The notes beneath the pieces were generated by a model that had not been told where the DNA came from, searched no databases, and worked only from the letters and a program-made list of their open reading frames with translations. From assembly GCA_030428885.1 (NCBI GenBank), contig JAUIEJ010000008.1, forward strand, positions 124,001 to 188,000: a stretch of DNA of 64,000 nucleotides, in the 5' to 3' direction. Each line of letters opens with the position of its first letter. Within the stretch, counting starts at the first letter, position 1. Below are positions 43,536 to 51,873 of the stretch, piece after piece. The position numbers were made by a program, and so were the translations under genes. The DNA comes from Gemmatimonadota bacterium (GTDB lineage: Bacteria > Gemmatimonadota > Gemmatimonadetes > Longimicrobiales > Gaopeijiaceae).

Positions 43536-43882
43536 GCGCCTCCCCCCTCACCGACGAGCAGGTCGCCGAGCTCGCGGAGATCCTGGACCGGGATCTCCGC
43601 GGGCTCGAGCGCAGCATGCGCGTCACCGACGAAGCCATGCGACCCGTGGAGCTCGATCAGACGGCCGTGGGGCGGCTGTCCCGCATCGACTCGCTCCAGA
43701 ACCAGGGCCTCACCCGCAACCTCCAGGAGCGGGAGCAGGCGAAGCTGGGGCTCCTGGTGGCGGCGCTCCGGCGGCTGGAGTCCGGCACCTACGGGGTCTG
43801 CACCGAGTGCGGCGGGGGGATCGCGTTCGGCCGGCTGCTGGTGGTGCCGGAGACGCCGACCTGCGCGGAGTGCGCGCCGTAG
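43532..43882 (+). CDS. DksA/TraR-type zinc-finger protein
   Basis: 116 residues. N-terminal helices (EQVAELAEILDRDLRGLERSM) and a C-terminal CxxC-x17-CxxC zinc finger (GVCTECGGGIAFGRLLVVPETPTCAECAP) match the DksA/TraR family, which bind RNA polymerase through the secondary channel. The acidic tip of E. coli DksA (DxxDxA) is not clearly present, so the function may differ. It starts inside the last codons of the M14 peptidase gene (GTGA), an odd pairing of a secreted protein with a cytosolic regulator. A hairpin with a short T-run follows. Confidence 0.85.
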   Translation: MSASPLTDEQVAELAEILDRDLRGLERSMRVTDEAMRPVELDQTAVGRLSRIDSLQNQGLTRNLQEREQAKLGLLVAALRRLESGTYGVCTECGGGIAFGRLLVVPETPTCAECAP

Positions 43883-43892
43883 GGCGGAATTC

Positions 43893-43921
43893 CCCACTCG
43901 ATGCAGCCCATCGGTGGGTTT
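43893..43921 (+). terminator. Probable intrinsic terminator after the DksA-like gene
   Basis: Stem of 9 bp with one bulged T (CCCAC-T-CGAT / ATCG-GTGGG), loop GCAGCCC, followed by TTT, 10 nt after the stop. The U-run is short but the position suits termination of the rightward unit. Confidence 0.5.
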
Positions 43922-44014
43922 GGGGATTCGGCCCGCATACCGGTGCGAACCCGGAATCGTGCGGCGCCGACGCGACTGTTGGGGAGTTCGCCCCGGACGT
44001 GCCCTGGCCCCCGC

Positions 44015-44812
44015 TCAGTGCCGCCGGTGGTCCAGGTGGACCGGGTGCTGCTCCTGCTTCCGCTCCCACCAGTTCTGGTAGAGGTCCACGGCGAACATGA
44101 GGAGGAGGATGAAGATGACGATCCACTGGGGAATGTAGGGGAACGTCTCGCCGTTGGCGGTGAGGTGCGCTTCGTGGCCTCCCTCGAGTACGAGGACGAA
44201 GCCGATGAGGAGGAGCACGAAGAGCCCCAGGATCTCGAACTCGGGGTTCGACGAGAGGAAGTCGGCGATGGGCTCGGCGAAGATCAGCATCAGGGCCACC
44301 GAGATCACCACCGACCCCACCATGACCAGGAAGATGTCGGTCATGCCCACCACGGTGAGGATCGAGTCGACGCTGAAGAGCAGGTTCATGCCCACGATGA
44401 GGGCCACCACGTCTCGCAGCTTGGCGGCCTTCTTCACGTCCGCCCCGAGGCCCTTCAGCTTCACCCGGAGTTCCTTCACCCCTTTCCAGATGAGGAACAG
44501 CCCTCCGATGGCGAGGACGATGGATTTGCCGTTCACCTCACCGGTGAGGCTCACCCACAGCAGCGTCGTGTCGATGTGGAAGAGCTCGGCGCTGGCCGCG
44601 GCCAGGATCCAGCTCACGGCTGCGAGCAGAAGGATCCGGAACGCCATGGCCAGGATCAGGCCCAGGCGGATCGCCTTGTTCCGGTCGGCCCTGGGCAGCT
44701 TGTTGGCGATGATCGTGATGATGATCAGGTTGTCGGCGCCCAGGGCGATCTGGATCAGCGTGATGGCGAAAAGGCTGGCCCAGACGGCGGGATCGGTGAA
44801 GAGCTCGAGCAT
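44015..44812 (-). CDS. terC: TerC-family integral membrane protein
   Basis: 265 residues with about seven membrane helices. The TerC signatures are LIQIALGADNLIIITIIANKLP, with the acidic Asp in the second helix, and VGMNLLFSVDSILTVVGM, with the second conserved Asp. TerC/Alx-like proteins export Mn2+ during protein secretion or under alkaline stress, and some are tied to tellurite resistance; Mn2+ export is the safest guess. A cytosolic Lys-rich loop (KGVKELRVKLKGLGADVKKAAKL) separates the halves. It lies downstream of the susCD pair but behind a hairpin, so it is probably transcribed alone. Confidence 0.9.
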   Translation of the reverse strand: MLELFTDPAVWASLFAITLIQIALGADNLIIITIIANKLPRADRNKAIRLGLILAMAFRILLLAAVSWILAAASAELFHIDTTLLWVSLTGEVNGKSIVLAIGGLFLIWKGVKELRVKLKGLGADVKKAAKLRDVVALIVGMNLLFSVDSILTVVGMTDIFLVMVGSVVISVALMLIFAEPIADFLSSNPEFEILGLFVLLLIGFVLVLEGGHEAHLTANGETFPYIPQWIVIFILLLMFAVDLYQNWWERKQEQHPVHLDHRRH

Positions 44813-44956
44813 GGGGAGGGGTCGGCGGTGGGGGTCGGGACGGCCCCCAACCTACCACCCCGACCCCTGCGGGGGCACCAGCCCGCTGTTCGGAAGGGCA
44901 ACGGGTTGGGGGCGCCAGCCCGCACTTCGCCGGTCCATGGGTCGGGGGCACGAGAA

Positions 44957-44987
44957 CGGGCCCGACTCCCGTGGGGAGCCGGGCCCG
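44957..44987 (-). terminator. Hairpin terminator after susD
   Basis: CGGGCCCG-A-CTCCC, loop GTG, GGGAG-C-CGGGCCCG: a 13-bp stem with one A/C mismatch, 30 nt after the susD stop in the leftward direction. Only a weak T-rich stretch (TTCTC) follows, as often in GC-rich genomes. Confidence 0.6.
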
Positions 44988-45016
44988 CAGACCTCGGTGA
45001 GTCGGGGTGGACCCGA

Positions 45017-46471
45017 TCAGTAACTGTTCTGGACCATCTCCCCGGGGGCCACGTCGATCTCCCGCTGGGGAATGGGATAGAGCAGGCGAATGTCACCCTG
45101 CGTCAGACCCGCATCCACCAGAGGTTGGAAGGATCCCATCACCGACGGCGCCACTCCGAAGCGAAGGAGGTCGGCCCAGCGCTTGCCCTCGGTGACGAAC
45201 TCCAACCGGCGCTCGAAGAGGAGCTTCTGGTCCCACGTGCCGGGGGTCGAGGCGTCGATGGGCGTGACGCCCGCCCGCTCCCGGACCTGGTTGATGAGGC
45301 TGTATCCCTCGGCGCCCTCGCCCACCGCCTCGGCCAGCATCAGGAGCACGTCGGCGTACCGGAACACCGGGAAGTTGTTGTCGGCGTCGCCCGGTCCGAA
45401 CGGCTGGCTCTCCCACTTGGCGACCCAGACCGTGGTGTCGTTGCCCTCGACCTCGAAGCCCCAGGTGCCGCCGAAGCCGCGCTCGTCGTTCTCCTCGATG
45501 CCGTACTGCACGCTGTGGAGGTACTCGACGCCGGGGGACAGCACCTGCGGAGCATTCCCCGCTCCGACACCGCCCCCATCACCGAACGGAGTGTAGTAGT
45601 CGGTGAACTGGCTTCCCGTGTCGGTGCCGCCGGCCCTGTACTGGAGCTCGAAGACCGACTCGACGTTGTTTTCGTTCTGGACGCCCCAGAGGTCGGAGTA
45701 GTTGTCGACGAGCTGGTACTGGTTGGAGTTCACCACGCGGCGCAGTGCCGTCGCGGCATCACTGCTCTGCCCGTTGGTGAGGTACACCAACCCGAGCAGT
45801 GCGTTGGCGGCGCCGCTCGTGGCCCGCCCCAGGTTCGCGGCATCATAGGAGGCCGGCAGAATGCTCTGGGCCAGTTCGAGGTCTCCGGCGATCTGCTGGT
45901 AGATGACGTCCGCCGAGACCTGGTTCACCGCGACGTTGGGCGACCTCACGGCCTCGATCTGGAGAGGGACGTTCCCCCAGAGGACCGCGAGCTGGTAGTA
46001 GAAGAGCGAACGGATGAAGAGGGCCTCTCCCCGAATCCGCTCCTTGAACGACCCATCCTCCAGATTGTCGATGCGGTCGAGGATGGTGTTGGCCCGGGCA
46101 ATTCCCTGGTAGGCCGTGGTCCAGGGGCTGGAGAGCTCCGAGGCCGTGGCCAGTTCCGAGAAGTGGGCCAGGCGGAAATACACTTCGGCCAGCCCGGTAT
46201 TGCCGCCCCCGTTCATGGTGTTGTCGGAGCGCATCTCGTGGAGCAGAACGTACGCACGGTTGTAGGCGCCGTTTCCGGCGAGCGTGCTGTAGGCCCCGTT
46301 GATGGCCACCGTGAAGTCGGTGGGAGTCCGGTAGAAGGACTCGACATTCCGTTCGGAGATGGGGCTGAGGAGCGTGAAGTCTTCGCTGCAGCCCGAGAAG
46401 ATCACGGCCGTCGAGAGAGCCGCGATCATGCGAGTGGTCGACTTGAAGTTCATGAGAGATCTCGATTGCAT
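45017..46471 (-). CDS. susD: SusD/RagB-family nutrient-binding outer-membrane lipoprotein
   Basis: 484 residues. Lipobox IFSGC about 28 residues in. The helical SusD fold is recognisable: SPISERNVESFYRTPTDFTVAINGAYSTL, AYQGIARANTILDRID, IRGEALFIRSLFYYQLAVLWGNVPL, and near the C-terminus LLFERRLEFVTEGKRWADLLRFG. SusD covers the SusC pore and captures glycans. ATG 46471 lies 4 nt after the susC stop; ATG 46453 (MNFKS) gives a more typical signal peptide and may be the real start. It forms the pair with the susC gene upstream and ends the unit before a hairpin. The ligand is unknown. Confidence 0.92.
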   Translation of the reverse strand: MQSRSLMNFKSTTRMIAALSTAVIFSGCSEDFTLLSPISERNVESFYRTPTDFTVAINGAYSTLAGNGAYNRAYVLLHEMRSDNTMNGGGNTGLAEVYFRLAHFSELATASELSSPWTTAYQGIARANTILDRIDNLEDGSFKERIRGEALFIRSLFYYQLAVLWGNVPLQIEAVRSPNVAVNQVSADVIYQQIAGDLELAQSILPASYDAANLGRATSGAANALLGLVYLTNGQSSDAATALRRVVNSNQYQLVDNYSDLWGVQNENNVESVFELQYRAGGTDTGSQFTDYYTPFGDGGGVGAGNAPQVLSPGVEYLHSVQYGIEENDERGFGGTWGFEVEGNDTTVWVAKWESQPFGPGDADNNFPVFRYADVLLMLAEAVGEGAEGYSLINQVRERAGVTPIDASTPGTWDQKLLFERRLEFVTEGKRWADLLRFGVAPSVMGSFQPLVDAGLTQGDIRLLYPIPQREIDVAPGEMVQNSY

Positions 46472-46475
46472 GATA

Positions 46476-49400
46476 TTAGAACCCGATCTCGAGACCGAAT
46501 TGGTAGGCCCGCATCAGCGGGTACGCTCCATAGTCCTCGCCCGGCGTCAGGCCACTGGACTGGATGTTGACTTCGGGGTTCCAACCCCAGTAGTCGGTCC
46601 AGATGGCCACGTTGGTGATGGACCCGAAGAACCGGACGTTCCGGGGGCTGCCCCAGATCCGCTCGGCGACGCTGGAGGGAAGGTTGTAGCCGAGGGTGAT
46701 GCTCTTCAGGGCGGTGTACGATCCGTCTTCGACCTGACGGGTCGAGGGCCGCGTGCCGCCACCGTGGGACTCCCGGTCGGGCTTCGGATGCAGTCCGTCT
46801 CCGGGCTCCTCGGCCGACTTGTAGTACTTGCCGACCAGATTCCCGTAGAGGTTGAAGTTCCCCTCGGGCTCCATGTGACGCCGGGTGAGGTTGAGAATCT
46901 CCCGCCCGACGACGCCGTTGAAGAAGAAGCCCACGTCCAGGCCCCGCCAGGAGAAGCGATTCTGGATGCCCCAGGTGTAGTCGGGGTTGTAGCTGCCGAT
47001 CTCGGTCCGGTCGTCGGCGTTGATCACACCGTCGTTGTTGATGTCCTTGAACCGGAGGTCACCCACCGTCGGGTTCCCTTCCATGTCGACCGGGCCGTTG
47101 TCGATTTCGGCCTGGCTCATGTAGACGCCGTCGGTCACGTAGCCGTAGTAGGCGCCGACTTCGCCGCCCACCTGGGTGATGTGGCGGATGCCCGCCGCGC
47201 CGGACGCCAGAATCGGGTCGCCCTCGGGTCCGAGGCGAAGCACCTCGTTGGAGTTGGCTCCGATGCTGAAGTCGGTGGACCACTGGAAGTCGCCCACGAG
47301 GTTCCGAGAGGTGACCTGGGCCTCGAAGCCCTTGTTCCGCACCTCGCCGATGTTTGTGAGGACCGAAGCGAATCCGGTGGACGACGGCACGTTCACGTTG
47401 AGGAGCAGGTCCTCGGTGTTACTGACGTAGTAGTCGAACGTCCCGTACATGCGGTCGCCGAAGATGCCGAAGTCGACGCCCATGTTGAGCTGCTTCGTGG
47501 TCTCCCACGTGAGGTCCTCGTTGCCCAGCGTGTTCTGCGTGGCCCCGGGCACGAGTTGGTCGCCCAGCGTGTAGGGGCTGCTCCCCACGAGGCCGATGGA
47601 TCCGTAGTTCGGGATGTTGAAGTTCCCCGTCACGCCGTAACTGACCCGGGGCTTCAACTGGCTCACGAACTGGACCCCCCGCATGAAGGGCTCCTGGGTC
47701 ACCTGCCATCCCAGGGAGACCGAGGGGAAGTACCCCGTCTGGTTGCCCCAACCGAACCGCGAGGAGCGGTCCGACCGGAAGGTGAACGTCGCGAGATACC
47801 GGTCCATGAGGCTGTAGTTGACCCGGCCGAGCATGGAGACCAGAGACCACTCCTCCTTGCTCTGCCCGCCGCCGGTGATCTCGCCCCCGTTGATGGTCGT
47901 GACCTGATCGTCCGGGAAGTTGCGGGCAATCACGTACTTCGAGTCTTCGTACTGCTTCTCCGCCGTGTACCCCACCAGAACGTCGAAATCGTGGGCTCCG
48001 ACCGACGTGTTGTAGTTGGCCGTGTTCTCGATCAGCCAACTGTACTGCTGGCCCGAGAAGGCCTGGGCGTAGGGCTGAGGGGTCGAGCTGCCCCGGTAGG
48101 CGAGCTGGGTGCCCTGGTAGAAGTTCCGGTCGTTGGTGTCGTAGTTGAACCCGACCAGCAGGTTGTAGCTGAGGTTTTCGAGAATCGAGTAGTTCGCTCC
48201 CACGCTTCCGAAGATCCGACCGTTCTGCAGCTTGTCGTCGATGTAGTCGCGAACAGCCAGGGCATGGTTCGTGGTCGTCATGCCGTTGCCGAGACCGTTG
48301 ATGCTGCTGGTCCCGGACTGGAGGTAGTTGCCCTCGTCATCGTACACCTTGGCCACCGGCGACGAGACCATGGCCGAATAGATGATTCCCGGCGGCCGTC
48401 CGAAGTAGGGCGCGTTGGCGGCCTTGCGGTCATGGTCACCGAAGGCGCCGTTGATGTCGGTGGTGAGCCGGAGCCTCTCCGTGGCATCGAGCGTCAGGTT
48501 GGCTCTCAGGGCCAGCCGCTCGAAGCGCGAACCCTTGATCACGCCGGCCTGGTTCAGATAGGAACCGGACACGAAGTAGTTGAAGTTCTCCGCGCCCCCG
48601 CGGACCGACATGTCGTAGCTCTGCAGGCTCGCGTTGTCGAGCACCAGGTCCACCCAATCGGTGTCGGTGCCGTCCCAGTTCACCATGGCCTCGGGAATCA
48701 GGTGGTTCCCGCTGGCCCCGTTCTCCGCCCGACCCGCGTTGGTGTCGGGATCGTAGAGCGGGTTGTACGACGAACTGGCGGGATTCAGCGGATCGCGGGC
48801 GAACATGTAGGCGTTGTTCCGGGAGAGCTTCACGAACTCGATCTGCTCCTGGGCGTTCATCATGTCCGGTCGATTGAACGCGGTCTGCACGCCGCCGTAG
48901 GCCCGGTAGCTCACCTGGGGGGCCATGCCCATCTCGCCCCGCTTGGTGGTGATGAGGATCACCCCGTTGGAACCCCGCGATCCGTAGATGGCCGCGGCCG
49001 CCGCGTCCTTGAGGACCTCGACGTTTTCGATGTCGTTGGGGTTGAGCGTCGCGAGGGGATTGGCTCGCGTGCTCCCGTGCCGCGGATTGGACTGATCGAT
49101 GGTGCCCTGGAGGTCGGTGTTCGTGGAGTACGGAACTCCGTCGATCACGTAGAGGGGCTCGATCCCCGCCGAAATGGACCCCCGACCCCGGACCAGCACC
49201 TGGGGGGCCGATCCGGGCTCACCCGTGGACTCGGCCACGTTGACCCCGGCCAGCCGACCCTGGAGAACCGACTGGATGTTGGCCGTGACGGCGGCTTCGG
49301 CGATGTCTTCGCCGCGGACGGAGACCACGGCTCCCGTCACCTCCCGTCGGATCTGTGTGCCGTAGCCCACGACCACCAGCTCGTCGAGGGCCAGGGCCGT

Positions 49401-49718
49401 TTCGTCGAGGCCGATCTCCAGGGTCAACACGTCGCCCGCGGCGACGGTGATGTCCTGGCTCCGGGTGGCGAACCCGAGAAGCTGGATCGTGAGGACCTGA
49501 GCTCCCACGGGGACATTGGTCAGGAGGAAGCGACCGCTGCTGTTGGTGAGGCCTCCGACGCTCGTCCCTTCGATGTACACCTGAGCCCCTTCGAGCGGGC
49601 GCATGGTCGCCGCGTCGGTCACCAGACCCGTCACCTGGCCCACCTGGGCCTGGGCGGGTAGTGCCGCCGGGAGCATGCCCGCGAGCAGGAAGAGTGCGAT
49701 ACGAGCGGTTGTTTTCAT
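46476..49718 (-). CDS. susC: SusC/RagA-family TonB-linked outer-membrane transporter
   Basis: 1080 residues. Signal peptide ending near LPAQAQ; then the carboxypeptidase-regulatory-like domain (GLVTDAATMRPLEGAQVYIEG), the plug with the family motif (VNVAESTGEPGSAPQVLVRGRGSI, then PLYVIDGVPY and NPNDIENVEVLKDAAAAAIYGSRGSNGVILITTKRG), and a 22-strand barrel ending in FGLEIGF. It imports oligosaccharides or peptides with TonB energy, with SusD as lid. ATG 49718 was chosen because it starts the signal peptide; the open frame to 49970 has no such feature. A 306-nt region with a long inverted repeat lies upstream. Substrate unknown. Confidence 0.94.
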   Translation of the reverse strand: MKTTARIALFLLAGMLPAALPAQAQVGQVTGLVTDAATMRPLEGAQVYIEGTSVGGLTNSSGRFLLTNVPVGAQVLTIQLLGFATRSQDITVAAGDVLTLEIGLDETALALDELVVVGYGTQIRREVTGAVVSVRGEDIAEAAVTANIQSVLQGRLAGVNVAESTGEPGSAPQVLVRGRGSISAGIEPLYVIDGVPYSTNTDLQGTIDQSNPRHGSTRANPLATLNPNDIENVEVLKDAAAAAIYGSRGSNGVILITTKRGEMGMAPQVSYRAYGGVQTAFNRPDMMNAQEQIEFVKLSRNNAYMFARDPLNPASSSYNPLYDPDTNAGRAENGASGNHLIPEAMVNWDGTDTDWVDLVLDNASLQSYDMSVRGGAENFNYFVSGSYLNQAGVIKGSRFERLALRANLTLDATERLRLTTDINGAFGDHDRKAANAPYFGRPPGIIYSAMVSSPVAKVYDDEGNYLQSGTSSINGLGNGMTTTNHALAVRDYIDDKLQNGRIFGSVGANYSILENLSYNLLVGFNYDTNDRNFYQGTQLAYRGSSTPQPYAQAFSGQQYSWLIENTANYNTSVGAHDFDVLVGYTAEKQYEDSKYVIARNFPDDQVTTINGGEITGGGQSKEEWSLVSMLGRVNYSLMDRYLATFTFRSDRSSRFGWGNQTGYFPSVSLGWQVTQEPFMRGVQFVSQLKPRVSYGVTGNFNIPNYGSIGLVGSSPYTLGDQLVPGATQNTLGNEDLTWETTKQLNMGVDFGIFGDRMYGTFDYYVSNTEDLLLNVNVPSSTGFASVLTNIGEVRNKGFEAQVTSRNLVGDFQWSTDFSIGANSNEVLRLGPEGDPILASGAAGIRHITQVGGEVGAYYGYVTDGVYMSQAEIDNGPVDMEGNPTVGDLRFKDINNDGVINADDRTEIGSYNPDYTWGIQNRFSWRGLDVGFFFNGVVGREILNLTRRHMEPEGNFNLYGNLVGKYYKSAEEPGDGLHPKPDRESHGGGTRPSTRQVEDGSYTALKSITLGYNLPSSVAERIWGSPRNVRFFGSITNVAIWTDYWGWNPEVNIQSSGLTPGEDYGAYPLMRAYQFGLEIGF

Positions 49719-50024
49719 GTTTTTCCCCGACTCCCGAGTGAATGGAGCGGCAACTCCCAACGTCCCCGCATGGACGCATATCTGCGACACGATTTTCGGG
49801 CAAAAGTGACGCAGATCTGCACAGTTCCGACAACGTACGTTTCCGCTCCATTCGCACGCAAGCAACGCGGACGGCGCGGCGGCGCCTCGCCGGACAAGCT
49901 CCTGCCGTGCAACGGGTTGCGGGTGAGATCGTCCGCGGGCCGGTGGCGGTGTTTCGTGTACACTCTTCACCGTGCGATTTCGCGCCGGGGGACGCGGGAG
50001 GGGCGGATAATCCCGGAATCGACC
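49719..50024. other. 306-nt susC leader region, no gene recognised
   Basis: This stretch between the plug-lipoprotein gene and susC is less GC-rich than its surroundings in its middle and contains a long dyad (49776-49820) and a perfect palindrome AACGTACGTT (49832-49841). It probably holds the susCD promoter, which I could not pinpoint. Confidence 0.5.
49776..49820. promoter_or_regulatory. Long inverted repeat upstream of susC
   Basis: Arms of 15 nt (GCATATCTGCGACAC and GTGACGCAGATCTGC) complementary at 13 of 15 positions, separated by 15 nt that themselves contain TTTT-CGGGC-AAAA. As RNA on the leftward strand it would form a long hairpin 58-102 nt before the susC start. It may be an operator, an attenuator or a 5'-UTR stabiliser. 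No T-run follows. Confidence 0.55.
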
Positions 50025-50576
50025 CTATCGCAGCCGAAGAGCGGGGGCGCGGGGAGCCGCTGATGCCGACGCCGAGCGGCGGGGAGTGGTGAAGATCAAC
50101 ACCACGCCGTTGGCACCCCTGCTTCCGTAGATGGCGGTGGCGCCCGCATCCTTGAGAACGTCGATCCGCGTGATGTCCCTCGGGTTCACGCCCATGAGCG
50201 CCTGGCCCGGGGCGGCGCGGATCGGAACGCCGTTGATCACGTAGAGGGGCTCGTCGTCGCTGCTGAACGACGACGAGCCACGGATCCGGAGGGAGATACC
50301 CCCGTTGGAGAGGCGGCGCACCGTGACGCCCGCCAGACCCTGAACGAGGTCTTCGAAGCTGGTGACCTCGCGACCGAGGTCTTCGGCGCGCACCGTCACC
50401 ACCGCCCCGGTCACGTCTTCCTGATCCTGGGATCCGTAGCCGATCCGGACCTGGTCCGAGGGAGCCTTCAATCCCTCCGGGGCCTGCAGGGTCGGGGCGC
50501 ATCCCGCCGATGCGAGGACACCGAGGGCCAGGGCCGCGGCCGCCGTGGCGAAACGAACGTCGGGCGAGCGCGGCAT
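50025..50576 (-). CDS. Stand-alone TonB-receptor plug-domain lipoprotein
   Basis: 183 residues. Signal peptide with lipobox-like SAGC (about residue 24). The rest is one plug domain without barrel: VTGAVVTVRAEDLGREVTSFEDLVQGLAGVTVRRLSNGGISLRIRG, then DEPLYVINGVPI and NPRDITRIDVLKDAGATAIYGSRGANGVVLIFT, very close to the plug of the neighbouring SusC. The Arg/Ala-rich tail ends without strands. It is either a truncated receptor or a free-standing plug protein; the intact signal and complete plug favour the latter. It lies between the metallo-beta-lactamase gene and susC on the same strand. Confidence 0.8.
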   Translation of the reverse strand: MPRSPDVRFATAAAALALGVLASAGCAPTLQAPEGLKAPSDQVRIGYGSQDQEDVTGAVVTVRAEDLGREVTSFEDLVQGLAGVTVRRLSNGGISLRIRGSSSFSSDDEPLYVINGVPIRAAPGQALMGVNPRDITRIDVLKDAGATAIYGSRGANGVVLIFTTPRRSASASAAPRAPALRLR

Positions 50577-50604
50577 GTCGGCACCTCGGGGTTCGGGTCC
50601 CTCG

Positions 50605-51873
50605 CTAGCGGCCACTCGGGTAGGGGCCGTGGATACTGAGCACGTGATGGGACTCCGTGCGGTTCTCCAACACGAACACTTGGTACGATGCCCCCCCGGG
50701 CGCAACGCGTACGACGACGTGCCCGTGGTCGCTGGCCACCTGCTGAGCCCTCCCGCCGATGGCCGCCTGGGTCTCGTCGCGGAACTCCAGGATGAAGATG
50801 TCGCGCTCGTCGGCGTAGATGCGCCGGTTGAGCAGGCGCTTGAGGACGACGGGGGCCGGATGGGTCCGGGACCAGGCCGGGACGATGTCCACCCGGGGCC
50901 GGAGGGTGGAGAGGAAGAAGGCGTTGGCCGGCTCGATGGAGCCGTGGTGCCCGATCACCGCCACGTCCACGGGCCCGCCGATGCCGCGGGCGATGGGCGT
51001 CTCCTGGTCGTGCCACGGCGGAAAGCCGTCGGGCGGAACTCCCTGGAGATCCCCGCCGGTGTAGTAGGAGAACGCCCCGTATCGCAGCAGGAACGCCAGG
51101 GAGGAGTGGTTCTCGGTGGGTCGGTCTTCCGGGGCGACGGTCTCCAGGGGCGGCACGATGCGAGCGACCTCGTCGCCGGTACCGGTCCACACGTCACCGT
51201 TGGCGTGGAGGTTGCGGACCTGGAACGAGGGATACGCGGTGGGATCGCGCAGGAGACGAATCTGGTCGGCGCGGCCCGGAGCGAATCGGTCCACGACGAG
51301 GCCCCGATCGCGGCGGCCCGCCTCGAGAAACCGCCTGTAGTTGTCGACGGACGGGTTGTCGAGAGGTTCGGGGTAGTCGTAGTCCGGCCAACCCCGATCC
51401 AGCACCCTCCGGATCGGCACCCGCTCGGCCACGTCGGTGATGCCGGCGAGCTGGTAGTCGCCGAGGGTGGAGGGGGGAGACCCCTCCGAGACGAACCCCA
51501 TGTGGTCGGCGTGGAAGTGGGTCACCAGGGCGTAGTCGATCTCCGGATCCCGTCCGGAGGGGGCCATGCGGCGGATGTATCGGGCGATCCACTCGCCGGC
51601 GCTGCGGGAGGCGTCGGGGTAGGGGGTGGCGATGGGCTCCCGGCCCGGCGGGTTGGCGTCGCCCGCGTCCAGGAGCATGGTCGTCCCGTCGGGCAACACG
51701 AAGAACGTGGCGTTCCCCTGGCCGGTGGCCAGGTGGTGGATGTCCAACGTCCCCGGCGTCCAGGGCGGGAGGGCCGAGGGAGCCTGCCCGGGGGCCGGAC
51801 CGGTCCACACCAGCAGCCCCGCGACGGCCAGGCCATAGGGAAGCCGCCGCCGACACGCCGCCGCCGTCTTCAC
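50605..51873 (-). CDS. Secreted ComEC/Rec2-like metallo-beta-lactamase-fold hydrolase
   Basis: 422 residues; the GTG start overlaps the TGA of the SIS gene (GTGA). A signal peptide ends near APGQA. The metallo-beta-lactamase fold has HxHxDH (THFHADHMGF), an Asp in LLDAGDAN, and GHHGS, the combination seen in the hydrolase domain of ComEC and related free proteins. Here there are no membrane helices, so it is a soluble exported hydrolase, perhaps a nuclease or phosphodiesterase. The reason for its coupling to a cytosolic sugar-phosphate protein is unclear. Substrate unknown. Confidence 0.83.
   Translation of the reverse strand: MKTAAACRRRLPYGLAVAGLLVWTGPAPGQAPSALPPWTPGTLDIHHLATGQGNATFFVLPDGTTMLLDAGDANPPGREPIATPYPDASRSAGEWIARYIRRMAPSGRDPEIDYALVTHFHADHMGFVSEGSPPSTLGDYQLAGITDVAERVPIRRVLDRGWPDYDYPEPLDNPSVDNYRRFLEAGRRDRGLVVDRFAPGRADQIRLLRDPTAYPSFQVRNLHANGDVWTGTGDEVARIVPPLETVAPEDRPTENHSSLAFLLRYGAFSYYTGGDLQGVPPDGFPPWHDQETPIARGIGGPVDVAVIGHHGSIEPANAFFLSTLRPRVDIVPAWSRTHPAPVVLKRLLNRRIYADERDIFILEFRDETQAAIGGRAQQVASDHGHVVVRVAPGGASYQVFVLENRTESHHVLSIHGPYPSGR

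Noticed and set aside
49719-49970. 84-residue N-terminal extension of SusC
   Set aside because: The extension lacks a signal peptide, and the MKTTARIALFLLAG signal begins at 49718. The region holds a regulatory-looking dyad instead.
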